64,000 bases of DNA from Clostridium manihotivorum (lineage in GTDB: Bacteria; Bacillota; Clostridia; Clostridiales; Clostridiaceae). Position 1 is the first letter of the stretch. Every line of letters starts with the position of its first letter. Below, in pieces: positions 8,711 through 17,295 of this stretch. Below the pieces are notes generated by a model. It did no database searches. It saw only the letters and a list, made by a program, of their open reading frames with translations, and had not been told where the DNA came from. Where the stretch lies: NCBI RefSeq assembly GCF_004015185.1, contig NZ_CP025746.1:3737776-3801775 (forward strand). Direction: 5' to 3'. Position numbers and translations under genes: made by a program.

Positions 8711-8741
8711 CTATTTTAACTATAAATAACACTATTTTGAC
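8711..8741 (+). promoter_or_regulatory. candidate AraC-family operator (two direct half-sites)
   Basis: CTATTTTAAC and CTATTTTGAC are direct repeats whose starts are 21 bp apart, two helical turns, in the divergent spacer between GH31 and the AraC-type gene. Binding of an AraC dimer to direct repeats is typical of the family; this assignment is inferred. Confidence 0.4.
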
Positions 8742-8759
8742 ATAAGAAAGGCATTTGTT

Positions 8760-9641
8760 ATGGAAACAGAAAAAGGTACATTAAGAGAGACTGTGGATCG
8801 AGGAGAAGCATTAATTCCATTTTACGCCTACAATCATGTATGGAGTAACTTTACGCTATATCTCCATTGGCATAATGAAGTTGAAATAATATACGTAGAA
8901 AAAGGCTCTTTAGTATATACCATTGATACAATCCCTATAAAAGTTTCAGAAGGTGAATTTATAATAATAAACAGTGGACAACTTCACTCAGCCCACACTA
9001 TATGCAATGGCGATTGTGTTCATCATGCTTTATTATTTGATTTAAATTTCTTAAATAGTAAGCATGACGATTCCTGTCAATTAAACTATTTAAATCCACT
9101 ACTTTCGGGGTACTATAGATTTCCTACCAGTATAGATATTAATACAAATTGCGGGAAAAAAGTTATTGGCGAAATTAAGGAAATACTAGAGTCTTACAAC
9201 GAAAAGTATTTTGGTTGGGAGATAGCTATTAAAGCATCTCTGTATAAAATATTTTCAGTTGTAGCTAGAGAAGGAGACTTCCTTATAAATGAATCCACTT
9301 ACACATCAGCTATAAGTTATAAAATCACTATTTTAAAAAGAGTCTTAAACTATATACAAAAAAACTATGCAGACAAGATCTATACTGAAGACCTAGCAAA
9401 AGAAGTTAGCATGAATCCTCAATACTTTTGTAGATTCTTCAAAGCTAACACCGGTAAAACTCCTGTTGATTTCATAAACCAGTACAGAATAGAACAAGCG
9501 ACAAAGCTAATTAAAAACGCTGACAAGAAAATATCTGACATATGCTATGAAGTTGGTTTTGAAAACTTTAGCTATTTTATAAAGAAATTCAAGGAGTACG
9601 AAAAGTGTACTCCAAATCAATACAGAAAATCCTTTAATTAA
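8760..9641 (+). CDS. AraC-family transcriptional regulator with N-terminal cupin
   Basis: A 293-residue protein. Residues about 20-110 form a cupin sensor (LHWHNEVEIIYVEKG, then INSGQLHSAH), and residues about 195-293 carry two helix-turn-helix motifs with the AraC signature (DICYEVGFENFSYFIKKFK, ending TPNQYRK). These regulators bind a sugar in the cupin and activate nearby sugar genes. It is transcribed away from the GH31 gene with a shared 133-base spacer containing direct repeats, so control of GH31 and itself is likely. AGAAAGGC upstream of ATG is the ribosome site. Confidence 0.9.
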   Translation: METEKGTLRETVDRGEALIPFYAYNHVWSNFTLYLHWHNEVEIIYVEKGSLVYTIDTIPIKVSEGEFIIINSGQLHSAHTICNGDCVHHALLFDLNFLNSKHDDSCQLNYLNPLLSGYYRFPTSIDINTNCGKKVIGEIKEILESYNEKYFGWEIAIKASLYKIFSVVAREGDFLINESTYTSAISYKITILKRVLNYIQKNYADKIYTEDLAKEVSMNPQYFCRFFKANTGKTPVDFINQYRIEQATKLIKNADKKISDICYEVGFENFSYFIKKFKEYEKCTPNQYRKSFN

Positions 9642-9734
9642 TCCACTTTTTAGAACTCATATACTAAATTATTTAAACAAACCTACTTATATCTCATAAT
9701 ATAATCGTAAGAAAACTATTGTTGAGGTAAAGCA

Positions 9735-10187
9735 ATGTCAAAATTAAATCCAGAGAAACTTTTTGTAGAATTTAGAGATGGTGTTACCTCTGTAGCACCA
9801 ATCTTAGGAAGACGCTATACGCTTACTCACTCAGACATAACTGCTGAGCTATTTTTAACCATTGGCCTAAACTATGCTTATGATAAAACTAGTTCTAATA
9901 AAGATGAAGTACTAGGTGAATGGCTACAGAAAAATAACAAACTATATTTTCACATCTATGTTGTTGTATCTAAGGACTTAAACCCTATATTAACCGCTAT
10001 AAGAGATTATGTTTTTAGAAAAGAACTTCCTCTTGCCATAGGAGCAATAAGATATGGTGATAGACAGCTCTTTAACGCTTATCCGGAACTTGATAAGTCA
10101 GAGATTATAGTACATTTTCTTTCCACTTGTGATCACTTTAATAAAGTCGAGAGCTATGGATTATTCTATAATTATGATATAACGTAA
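9735..10187 (+). CDS. Stay-green (SGR) family protein, putative Mg-dechelatase homologue
   Basis: A 150-residue protein that I recognise as the bacterial form of the plant Stay-green family: GRRYTLTHSDITAELFL at 25-41, KDEVLGEW at 56-63, then RKELPLAIGAIRYGDRQLF and a C-terminal FNKVESYG. Plant SGR removes Mg from chlorophyll a; some bacterial homologues have been reported to do the same. The conserved H32 and D34 of the THSD motif and D57 are present. Its role in a non-photosynthetic anaerobe is unknown. TGAGGT precedes the ATG, and it ends at a strong terminator. It follows the AraC gene by 93 bases, which hold a TATAAT, so it may have its own promoter. Confidence 0.85.
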   Translation: MSKLNPEKLFVEFRDGVTSVAPILGRRYTLTHSDITAELFLTIGLNYAYDKTSSNKDEVLGEWLQKNNKLYFHIYVVVSKDLNPILTAIRDYVFRKELPLAIGAIRYGDRQLFNAYPELDKSEIIVHFLSTCDHFNKVESYGLFYNYDIT

Positions 10188-10293
10188 CTATCATATATCA
10201 ATATATAGATATGATGAATTAAACCATAGCTATATTAAGCAGACTAAACTTACAAAATTAAAAGAATAAAATATTACTTTCAAAACAATATAA

Positions 10294-10326
10294 AAGTAGC
10301 TCCTAAAATTCCTTTAGGAGCTACTT
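10294..10326. terminator. strong bidirectional terminator
   Basis: AAGTAGCTCCTAAA and TTTAGGAGCTACTT form a perfect 14-bp stem with a 5-base loop. It lies between the converging Stay-green and EAL genes. The rest of the 294-base gap (10188-10481) shows no gene; a GC-richer patch near 10397-10432 is discussed in the findings. Confidence 0.85.
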
Positions 10327-10481
10327 AAAACTAATAGAAGTATTAAGCTTATATCATGCTTTATGGTTCCTAACTCAACTATTAATTTATACGTGCCCGA
10401 AAATCCCCAAAACCCTTGATCTTCGAACAAGTCTAAATTAAGTTTCAATATATGAACCCTATAGTTAATTCTATTATTTGA

Positions 10482-11210
10482 TTAAAACATAACCTTAGGT
10501 AAGGTCTCAACCATTGGCTTAGAAAAATAATATCCTTGAATAAGGTCTATTCCCATGGAAGTTAATACTTCAACTTCTGCAGCTTGTTCTATTCCTTCAG
10601 CTATTATCAATACTCCTAAATCTCTACACATTTTTACTATGTTGGCTACTATCTTGTATTTAACAGCGTCCATGTGTATATCTTTCACCAATTCTCGATC
10701 AAGTTTAATTATATCAGGTACAAACTTGGCTAATAATAGTAAGCCTGAATTTCCTGCACCAAAATCATCTATAGCAGTTTTAAAACCCATTCCTTTATAA
10801 GATTTGAATATCTCTGCAATATGCTCAAATTCATCAGTTTTTTCTTGCTCAGACACTTCAAATATTATATTATTTAATGGAAAATCAAACTTTTGGGCAG
10901 ACTCTAATGTAGAGCTTATACAAATTTCTGGCTTATAAACTGCTCTTGGCATAAAATTAATAGATAAATATGAGTCACAATCTAGCTTAGATGCAAGTTC
11001 TATTGCCTTATACCTGCACTTTTGATCAAAACTATATTTCAACTCCTCTGTAACTTGTGATAACACAGAGTACGCAGATTCTCCATTAATTCCTCTAACC
11101 AATGCTTCATAAGCGAATATAGACTTATTTCTAGTATCTACTATAGGCTGATAAGCAAAGGTAAAGTCGAAATCAAGAGGGATACTGCAGAAACCACATT
11201 TTCCTGTCAT
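10482..11210 (-). CDS. EAL-domain c-di-GMP phosphodiesterase
   Basis: A 242-residue protein made almost only of an EAL domain, which hydrolyses c-di-GMP to pGpG. All key residues are present: E35 (EALVRG), N85 (LSINFMP), E118 (FEVSE), D148 and D149 (AIDDFGAG), K169 (DIIKLD) and E205 (IAEGIE), so activity is expected. A CxxC pair near the N-terminus (CGFC, residues 5-8) could bind metal or sense redox; this is speculative. No membrane segment or GGDEF partner is fused. AAGGGGTGGGGCA precedes the ATG. It likely opposes the GGDEF protein nearby. Confidence 0.9.
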   Translation of the reverse strand: MTGKCGFCSIPLDFDFTFAYQPIVDTRNKSIFAYEALVRGINGESAYSVLSQVTEELKYSFDQKCRYKAIELASKLDCDSYLSINFMPRAVYKPEICISSTLESAQKFDFPLNNIIFEVSEQEKTDEFEHIAEIFKSYKGMGFKTAIDDFGAGNSGLLLLAKFVPDIIKLDRELVKDIHMDAVKYKIVANIVKMCRDLGVLIIAEGIEQAAEVEVLTSMGIDLIQGYYFSKPMVETLPKVMF

Positions 11211-11415
11211 TGCCCCACCCCTTATATATTTTAAATTATACCAATACTAGTGTTTAATATTGGTTTTTCTTAAACTAAAGTATTAGAAAAGCATTTAAAG
11301 TCTGTTAGATATAATATATTTTACATTATATCATCATAATAGTTGTTATTCAAAAGACATAAATTAGCATCATTTCACCTAAATAGAATAAAAGTATTGT
11401 ACTATTCAAAACAAG

Positions 11416-11985
11416 CTAAAACTCCTCGATTTTTCTCAGTAGGTTACTAGAATAATTCTTCACATAGCTGTTATCTTTCAATTTGTCTTGTACTTTCTCT
11501 TTCCAAGTTGAATCTTCCAATAACATAGGTAACTTTACATTATACAATCTTTCAAATTCATTTCTTGCTACTTTATAGTTTACAGTATCTACACTATAGT
11601 CAATCTGCTTTAAGTTATCAATTAATGCAAATGCCGCTGTAGAGTTATACATCAAACCTCTTTCTATATCCTCAGTACTATATCTTTTCTCTAAATCCTT
11701 GTAATTCACTTGTAAAATAAAATTTTCCGGTATAAGTTTAAAAGAAAGCTGCCCATCATTTAGAGGAAGGTTATGAAATAAATTTGATACATTACTTATG
11801 TCACCCATATACTTACTTTTATATTTTAGTATACTTTTCAGATCATGACTTGTGGGGTTCTTCTGCGCCATAATATAATTCTCTTTAGCTCTATTATTCC
11901 TAGGTATTACCACCCCTTGTACTAGTATAAATAGTATTACTCCTACTATAGATAACAAAATTATAGCTTTATTTCTTGTTTTCAT
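11416..11985 (-). CDS. membrane-anchored DUF4825-type protein
   Basis: A 189-residue protein with one N-terminal membrane helix (about 8-27) and an extracytoplasmic domain containing LKYKSKYMGDISNVSNLFHN, which resembles DUF4825. Function unknown. Its start (AGGTGATTTAA before ATG) overlaps the end of the upstream membrane gene by 17 bases, so the two are translationally linked and belong to the PadR operon. No catalytic motif is visible. Confidence 0.65.
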   Translation of the reverse strand: MKTRNKAIILLSIVGVILFILVQGVVIPRNNRAKENYIMAQKNPTSHDLKSILKYKSKYMGDISNVSNLFHNLPLNDGQLSFKLIPENFILQVNYKDLEKRYSTEDIERGLMYNSTAAFALIDNLKQIDYSVDTVNYKVARNEFERLYNVKLPMLLEDSTWKEKVQDKLKDNSYVKNYSSNLLRKIEEF

Positions 11986-12658
11986 TTAAATCACCTACTT
12001 CATACTTTAATAGCAATTGAGGTATAGAGTTTATAAACAAAGGCACCACTATTAGCAAAAATGGATAACAATAATTTATTACAATTGATGCGAATTCATA
12101 TGGTCCAGTTATCTTCACCGATCTTGAAAACCATATATTACTTCCAAATCTAACCATTGTAACATATATACTAGAAGCTATGAAGCCCCCTCCCCATAGT
12201 ACCCAAGCTATTCTTCTAATTCGATAAGCAGATCTAATGTTAAAAAACTTTTTAACTAACAAAACTTCTTTATTCTTTTCTTTACTAGCTCCAATATAAT
12301 TCACTCCTAAAACAATACTGAAAACAAGCAATAGAGCATTTAAAAGCCTCCCAGTTTCAACAATGGATATTGGTATTGTCACTATCCAAATTATCAAAGA
12401 ATACAATAAAGTTATTTGTAGGCATTCTAGCTTAAATTTATTTATATATATTTCCTTATTTCCGTCAATAAGATAATCTATACTTGTGATACTTTCTTTT
12501 GCCATAACTATTGCTTTATCGTAGGACAATCCGTTTTCAGTTAGATCTTTCACCTTAGCCTCAAGATTAGTAAAAATCTCATACTTTAGCTCTTGTATTT
12601 GTTTGTCTTCTTTATACTTACAAAACAAGCTATCCACATATTCTCTCAAAGTTTCCAT
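11969..12658 (-). CDS. multi-pass membrane protein with permease-prefix-like N-terminus
   Basis: A 229-residue protein. Residues 1-75 form a soluble helical segment (DSLFCKYKEDKQIQELKYEI, then LSYDKAIVMAKESI) like the 'permease prefix' domain often encoded beside PadR regulators; the rest holds about four membrane helices. Such genes are common in Firmicute PadR operons that respond to envelope stress, but no transport activity can be shown here. GGAGGTTATT precedes the ATG. It is second in a three-gene operon behind padR, 9 bases from it. Confidence 0.65.
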   Translation of the reverse strand: METLREYVDSLFCKYKEDKQIQELKYEIFTNLEAKVKDLTENGLSYDKAIVMAKESITSIDYLIDGNKEIYINKFKLECLQITLLYSLIIWIVTIPISIVETGRLLNALLLVFSIVLGVNYIGASKEKNKEVLLVKKFFNIRSAYRIRRIAWVLWGGGFIASSIYVTMVRFGSNIWFSRSVKITGPYEFASIVINYCYPFLLIVVPLFINSIPQLLLKYEVGDLNENKK

Positions 12659-12667
12659 AATAACCTC

Positions 12668-13003
12668 CTATCTCTCTATTAATTTATCAATCAGGTCTTT
12701 GGCAAACTTCCATGCCTCCAATGATCTTTCATAAGTTTCTTTTCCAAGTTGTGTAATCCTATAATATTTTCTTCTGCCCCCTTGGCTTTCATCCCCCCAA
12801 TAGGACTCTATAAGCTTTTGAGACTCAAGCCTTTTTAAGCTAGTATAAAGTGAAGGTTCTTTTAATTCGTATCTTCCTTCACTGCTCTTTGAAATAGTTT
12901 TAATAATCTCATACCCATAGCTATCTCCATCATAAAGTACACGAAGTATTATTGTATCTATATTTCCTCTAATCAAGTCACTACTTATTACGCCTTCACT
13001 CAT
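12668..13003 (-). CDS. PadR-family transcriptional regulator
   Basis: A 111-residue winged-helix repressor. The PadR hallmarks are present: ILRVLYDGDSYGYEIIK near 19-35, the recognition helix EPSLYTSLKRLESQKLIES and the wing with GGRRKYYRIT. PadR proteins act as dimers that usually repress the adjacent membrane or efflux genes and themselves. It leads an operon with two membrane proteins; an inverted repeat overlaps its promoter. GAGGTGATAAC precedes the ATG. Confidence 0.92.
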   Translation of the reverse strand: MSEGVISSDLIRGNIDTIILRVLYDGDSYGYEIIKTISKSSEGRYELKEPSLYTSLKRLESQKLIESYWGDESQGGRRKYYRITQLGKETYERSLEAWKFAKDLIDKLIER

Positions 13004-13022
13004 GTTATCACCTCATAATTAT

Positions 13023-13059
13023 ATGATAATACATATTACTATGTCTGTCAAAGTAATAT
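13023..13059 (-). promoter_or_regulatory. padR operon promoter with overlapping inverted repeat
   Basis: Minus strand TTGACA (13046-13051) lies 17 bases from TATCAT (13023-13028). ATATTACT (13033-13040) and AGTAATAT (13052-13059) form an 8-bp inverted repeat around the -35, a good place for autorepression by PadR. Confidence 0.7.
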
Positions 13060-13279
13060 TTGTGAAGAAGCAATCTTATGTTCATATACCTTTCTGAATT
13101 TATATAAGGAAAATTTGGCAGGCGAATAAGATTTATTTTTTTCTGAATATCTATTTTAAACTCACAATAGCACCACAATTAACCAACAAAATTTTATACT
13201 TACCTTCTAAATAAGTAAGGTCTTATAATAATGCTTTGTGACGTCCTTTGTCTCATGAGCGATCTTTAGACAGTAAAAA
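13060..13279. other. non-coding spacer between padR promoter and spoVS terminator
   Basis: AT-rich with a short CTTAC/GTAAG hairpin near 13200-13220; I see no gene or clear regulatory element in it. Confidence 0.6.
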
Positions 13280-13315
13280 ACAACCCTATCTATGTAATAT
13301 TATAGATAAGGTTGT
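13280..13315 (-). terminator. spoVS terminator
   Basis: On the minus strand ACAACCTTATCTAT pairs with ATAGATAGGGTTGT (14 bp, one G-U) and is followed by TTTTTTACTG. It lies about 100 bases past the spoVS stop. Confidence 0.85.
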
Positions 13316-13418
13316 CCGTTGAAAAATTCAAATTTAATACTTATACTTTATTAAATCGTATACAAAAAGAGCTATTGTACTTGAAAAACTATTCATAGTG
13401 CAAAAGCCCCCTTTATTT

Positions 13419-13679
13419 TTATCTTGGTTGAACTATTAATTTTATTGCTGTTCTTTCTTCTCCATCGATTTGAATATCTGTGAAAGCTGGTACACATACT
13501 ATATCTTTTCCACTAGGAGCAACAAAGCCTCTAGCAATAGCAATAGCTTTTACAGCTTGGTTTATAGCTCCAGCTCCAACTGCTTGTATTTCTACGATAT
13601 TTTTTTCTTTTATTATAGCAGCTAAAGCTCCTGCCACAGAGTTAGGGTTAGATTTAGTTGATACTTTTAATACTTCCAT
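13419..13679 (-). CDS. spoVS: stage V sporulation protein S
   Basis: An 86-residue Alba-like protein that is almost invariant among endospore formers; the sequence from MEVLKVSTKSNPNSVAGALA to the C-terminal IKLIVQPR matches the family over its full length, including QAVGAGAINQAVKAIAIARG. In B. subtilis it acts around stage V and spore coat assembly and is under sigma-H. Here a sigma-H-like promoter lies 68 bases upstream. TAGGAGGT is the ribosome site. It follows rny, a common clostridial and bacillar neighbour. Confidence 0.95.
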   Translation of the reverse strand: MEVLKVSTKSNPNSVAGALAAIIKEKNIVEIQAVGAGAINQAVKAIAIARGFVAPSGKDIVCVPAFTDIQIDGEERTAIKLIVQPR

Positions 13680-13746
13680 TATTACATAACCTCCTAGAAA
13701 TTAACGATATCGTTTACATAAGTTCTAATAATCTTTTACTCTATAT

Positions 13747-13775
13747 ATATTCTACACATATTAGGAAAAACCTTC
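13747..13775 (-). promoter_or_regulatory. candidate sigma-H promoter of spoVS
   Basis: Minus strand GAAGGTTTT (13767-13775), 11 bases, then GTAGAATAT (13747-13755). The second box fits the B. subtilis sigma-H -10 consensus RNNGAATWW fully; the first fits RNAGGAWWW in all but one base. Confidence 0.6.
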
Positions 13776-14022
13776 TTTTTTATAAATTTTTTTATTTTTT
13801 ATTTTTAGCTCTGTTAAAGTACTATATTGAACATAGCCTTATTTTTTTAATAATTCTAAATCTAGCTTAAATACTTTTTTATTATATTTTATGAGGTTTT
13901 AGCATCCATCCATGTAGTGTTCTATTTCAGAAAAGAAAGCTAAAACAACCTTCTTTAGCTCTTTTTGAGCATTTGCCTTTCCTAATGAACAAGAAAAAAA
14001 TCTTGTAGTCAACATAAAGAAT

Positions 14023-14057
14023 AAAAAAATACATTTTGCTTTCACAAAATGTATTTT
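14023..14057 (-). terminator. rny terminator
   Basis: AAAATACATTTTG and CAAAATGTATTTT form a perfect 13-bp stem followed by a T-tract on the minus strand, just past the rny stop. The rest of the gap to spoVS (13776-14022) is AT-rich with no convincing gene. Confidence 0.85.
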
Positions 14058-14061
14058 GTAC

Positions 14062-15606
14062 TTATTTAGCATAGTCAACTGCACGGGTTTCTCTAATAAC
14101 ATTTATTTTAATTTGTCCAGGATATTCTAATTGTTCTTCTATGTTCTTTACAATATTCCTTGCCATTTCAATGGACCCTGCATCATCAACTTGATCTGGT
14201 TTAACCATAATTCTAATCTCTCTTCCAGCTTGAATGGCATATGACTTTTCTACACCTTCGTATGAATTTGCAATTTCTTCGAGCTTTTCTAATCTCTTAA
14301 TATAAGCCTCTAAGGTTTCTCTTCTTGCTCCTGGTCTAGCTGCTGAAATTGCATCAGCTGCTTGAACTAGTACTGCTTCAAGTGACATCATCTCAACATC
14401 ACCATGATGAGCCGCAATAGCATTTACTACTATCGGAGATTCATGATATCTCTTAGCTAAGTCTCCACCAATTAAGGCATGAGGTCCTTCATACTCTTGA
14501 TCTACAGCTTTGCCGATATCATGTAACAATCCAGCTCTTCTTGATAATGTAACATCTAAACCTAATTCAGATGCCATTAGCCCAGCCAAATATGAAACCT
14601 CTATTGAATGTTTCAACACATTTTGGCCATAACTAGTTCTGTACTTTAATCTACCTAGAAGTCTAATTAATTCTGGGTGTAGTCCATGTACTCCGGTTTC
14701 GAAGGTTGCTTGTTCTCCCTCTTCCTTAATATCATTTTCCACATCCTTAGTCGCTCTTTCTACCATTTCTTCTATTCTAGCTGGGTGAATTCTACCATCT
14801 ACAATTAATTTTTCTAGAGCAATTCGCGCTACTTCTCTACGAATTGGATCAAAACTTGATAGTATTACTGCTTCTGGAGTATCATCAATTATTAAATCAA
14901 CTCCTGTCAATGTCTCTAAAGTTCTAATATTTCTACCTTCCCTACCTATAATTCTGCCCTTCATTTCGTCATTTGGTAGAGCTACTACATGTACAGTAGA
15001 TTCTGAAACGTGATCAGCGGCACATCTTTGTATTGCTGTTGTAATTATTTCTCTTGCCTTCTTATCAGCTTCTTCTTTTGCTTTTGTTTCAACTTCTTTA
15101 ATCATTATAGCAGCATCATGTTTGATTTCTTTACTAATTTCGTCAAGAAGAATTTGTCTTGCTTCTTCACTAGATAGGTTTGATATCCTTTCTAGCTCTT
15201 CGCGCTGCTTTGTGTACAATTCATTTACACTGTCTTCCAATTGATGAACCTCTTGTATCTTTTTGTTAAGGCCCTCATCTTTCTTCTCTAAAGCATCACT
15301 TTTTTTATCTAGAGATTCTTCTCTTTGTATCATTCTTCTCTCTAGACGTTGAATTTCATTTCTTCTTTCACGGGATTCTTTTTCAAAATCATTTCTTAAT
15401 TTATGAACTTCTTCCTTAGCTTCCAAAATCGATTCTTTTTTTAGAGCTTCAGCCTCTCTTTTAGCGTTTTCCAAATTAGCTTCAGCTTCCTGTTCTAAAC
15501 TGGACATTCTACGTTTAAAAGTATTTTTTATTACTGAATACTCAACAATTCCTAGCACTATTAAAACTAGTACACAAACTATAATTTCAATAATGTAATG
15601 CATCAT
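14062..15606 (-). CDS. rny: ribonuclease Y
   Basis: A 514-residue membrane-anchored endoribonuclease that starts mRNA decay. One N-terminal helix (about 3-24) is followed by a long coiled coil (about 35-200), a KH RNA-binding domain ([15 protein letters not shown] near 217-231) and an HD domain with HDIGKA near 363-368, the metal-binding catalytic centre. Length and order match the family. It has its own consensus promoter and terminator, so it is expressed alone. Together with PNPase and NrnA in this window it forms much of the RNA turnover pathway. Confidence 0.97.
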   Translation of the reverse strand: MMHYIIEIIVCVLVLIVLGIVEYSVIKNTFKRRMSSLEQEAEANLENAKREAEALKKESILEAKEEVHKLRNDFEKESRERRNEIQRLERRMIQREESLDKKSDALEKKDEGLNKKIQEVHQLEDSVNELYTKQREELERISNLSSEEARQILLDEISKEIKHDAAIMIKEVETKAKEEADKKAREIITTAIQRCAADHVSESTVHVVALPNDEMKGRIIGREGRNIRTLETLTGVDLIIDDTPEAVILSSFDPIRREVARIALEKLIVDGRIHPARIEEMVERATKDVENDIKEEGEQATFETGVHGLHPELIRLLGRLKYRTSYGQNVLKHSIEVSYLAGLMASELGLDVTLSRRAGLLHDIGKAVDQEYEGPHALIGGDLAKRYHESPIVVNAIAAHHGDVEMMSLEAVLVQAADAISAARPGARRETLEAYIKRLEKLEEIANSYEGVEKSYAIQAGREIRIMVKPDQVDDAGSIEMARNIVKNIEEQLEYPGQIKINVIRETRAVDYAK

Positions 15607-15725
15607 AACACCTCCTTCGCACTATTTTAGCAATTTATATTATTAGTAAATATGAAGGCTTAGTAAGGTGTCATATTAAATTCAGACTGTAAACAAATGA
15701 ATATGATAAACCAGTATTTGTTATT

Positions 15726-15754
15726 ATTTTATATTAATTTTAAAATTATGTCAA
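15726..15754 (-). promoter_or_regulatory. rny promoter
   Basis: TTGACA (15749-15754), exactly 17 bases, then TAAAAT (15726-15731) on the minus strand. The 5' leader would be about 110 bases. Confidence 0.8.
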
Positions 15755-15836
15755 GTTGATAGATTAAAGCGTTATATAAACAATTTAATATTATCTATAT
15801 ATTATTATTCTCAATTGTTCGTATTTTATAACAAAA

Positions 15837-15862
15837 AAATAAATCGCATAAGCGATTTATTT
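15837..15862 (-). terminator. recA terminator
   Basis: AAATAAATCGC and GCGATTTATTT form an 11-bp stem overlapping the recA stop codon, followed by T residues on the minus strand. Confidence 0.8.
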
Positions 15863-16921
15863 TTGCTCTTCGTTAGCTTTAGCTTGTTTTTTTTCTGCTT
15901 TTGTTTCAGCTTTAGCTTCACTATATATTGGCAACTCATACTTCGCTCTAATTTTATTTTCTATCTCAGAGGCTATTTCAGGATTATCCTTAAGGAATTG
16001 CTTTGCATTTTCTCTTCCTTGGCCTAATCTTACATCACCATAAGCGAACCATGCACCACTTTTCTGTATTATTTCATCCTTAACACCTACATCAACTAAG
16101 TTACCTGTCTTCGATATTCCTTCTGCATACATAATATCAAATTCAGCTTGCTTAAATGGAGGTGCCACTTTATTTTTAACTATCTTAACTCTTGTTCTGC
16201 TTCCTACAACACCTTCGCCTTGCTTTATGGAATCAATTCTTCTTATATCCATTCTAACAGAGGCATAGAACTTAAGAGCTCTACCACCAGTTGTAGTTTC
16301 AGGATTACCAAACATTACACCAACTTTTTCTCTTAATTGGTTAATGAATATAGCAACACACTTTGACTTATTTATAGTTCCTGCTAATTTTCTAAGAGCT
16401 TGAGACATAAGTCTAGCTTGTAATCCAACGTGTGAATCACCCATCTCTCCTTCTATTTCAGCTCTTGGAACTAAGGCTGCAACGGAGTCAATAACTATTA
16501 CATCTACTGCACCAGATCTAACTAAGGCTTCTGTAATTTCTAATGCCTGCTCACCAGTATCTGGCTGAGATACTACTAGATTATCTATGTCAACACCTAT
16601 TATCTTAGCATAGCTTGGATCTAAAGCATGTTCTGCATCTATGTACGCTACAGCGCCACCAACTCTTTGTGCTTCTGCCGCAATATTTAAAGCAACAGTA
16701 GTTTTACCTGAACTTTCTGGCCCATATATTTCTATTATTCTACCTCTAGGCACTCCACCAATTCCTAAAGCTATATCTAAGTCTAAGCATCCTGTTGAAA
16801 TCACATCTAAATTTAAAGTACTATGCTCACCTAATTTCATTATTGAGCCTTTTCCAAATTGTTTTTCTATCTGTCCCATAGCTGATTCTATGGCTTTAAG
16901 TTTTTCCATATCAATACCCAT
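15857..16921 (-). CDS. recA: recombinase RecA
   Basis: The homologous recombination and SOS coprotease ATPase. Walker A is GPESSGKTT near 66-74, Walker B VIVIDS near 135-140, and loop 2 and the [20 protein letters not shown] segment are intact. The C-terminus is a Lys/Glu-rich tail. Two earlier in-frame ATG codons exist; I choose the ATG at 16921 because AGAGAGG lies 12 bases before it, whereas the ATG at 16933 abuts that site. A LexA box lies directly downstream of the -10, so SOS induction is expected. It is transcribed alone, after pgsA. Confidence 0.97.
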   Translation of the reverse strand: MGIDMEKLKAIESAMGQIEKQFGKGSIMKLGEHSTLNLDVISTGCLDLDIALGIGGVPRGRIIEIYGPESSGKTTVALNIAAEAQRVGGAVAYIDAEHALDPSYAKIIGVDIDNLVVSQPDTGEQALEITEALVRSGAVDVIVIDSVAALVPRAEIEGEMGDSHVGLQARLMSQALRKLAGTINKSKCVAIFINQLREKVGVMFGNPETTTGGRALKFYASVRMDIRRIDSIKQGEGVVGSRTRVKIVKNKVAPPFKQAEFDIMYAEGISKTGNLVDVGVKDEIIQKSGAWFAYGDVRLGQGRENAKQFLKDNPEIASEIENKIRAKYELPIYSEAKAETKAEKKQAKANEEQK

Positions 16922-16942
16922 TGATAAACACATCCTCTCTGA

Positions 16943-16956
16943 CGAACATTTGTTCT
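16943..16956 (-). promoter_or_regulatory. LexA/DinR SOS box of recA
   Basis: CGAACATTTGTTCT matches the Gram-positive SOS consensus CGAACNNNNGTTCG in both half-sites except the final base. It covers the expected transcription start, which suits repression by LexA. Confidence 0.85.
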
Positions 16957-16962
16957 ATATTT

Positions 16963-16991
16963 ATTATAAATTACTTTATTTTATAAGTCAA
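16963..16991 (-). promoter_or_regulatory. recA promoter
   Basis: TTGACT (16986-16991), 17 bases, then TATAAT (16963-16968) on the minus strand: near-consensus sigma-A. Confidence 0.85.
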
Positions 16992-17172
16992 CACCAATAT
17001 AGTTTTTTAATTTAAGCAATACTTTACTGTTATACTAAGTTATAGCTAAATACAACCTAAAAATATATAACATATATCAATTGAAAATAAAAACTGAATT
17101 TTCACATGAATTATAAAATAAAAAAATTATTTAGGAAATAATGATTATATTGTTATCTAATATATAGATGTA

Positions 17173-17248
17173 CCACTTCAGTATAGAATTTACATTTTTT
17201 AATTCTTAAAAATAAAGAATTTAAAAAATAATTCCCATAAGGAAGTGG
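17173..17248. repeat. inverted repeat element between pgsA and recA
   Basis: CCACTTC (17173-17179) and GAAGTGG (17242-17248) enclose a second strong hairpin, TTTTTTAATTCTT against AAGAATTTAAAAAA (17195-17228). It lies within the gap from recA to pgsA, which otherwise holds only the recA control sites. It may end pgsA transcripts, although no T-tract follows. Confidence 0.5.
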
Positions 17249-17295
17249 CAAATACTTACATATTAAAATTATTACCTTTTACATAAATGTTAAAC

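Noticed and set aside
11211..11415. Riboswitch or small RNA between EAL and DUF4825 genes
   Set aside because: Only AT-rich sequence without clear hairpins or a terminator.
13938..13966. Plus-strand terminator AGCTAAA/TTTAGCT near rny
   Set aside because: The stem is short and no plus-strand gene precedes it.
13899..14102. 67-codon open frame overlapping the end of rny
   Set aside because: It contains the rny terminator hairpin, has no ribosome site, and shows no family resemblance; the frame is likely chance.
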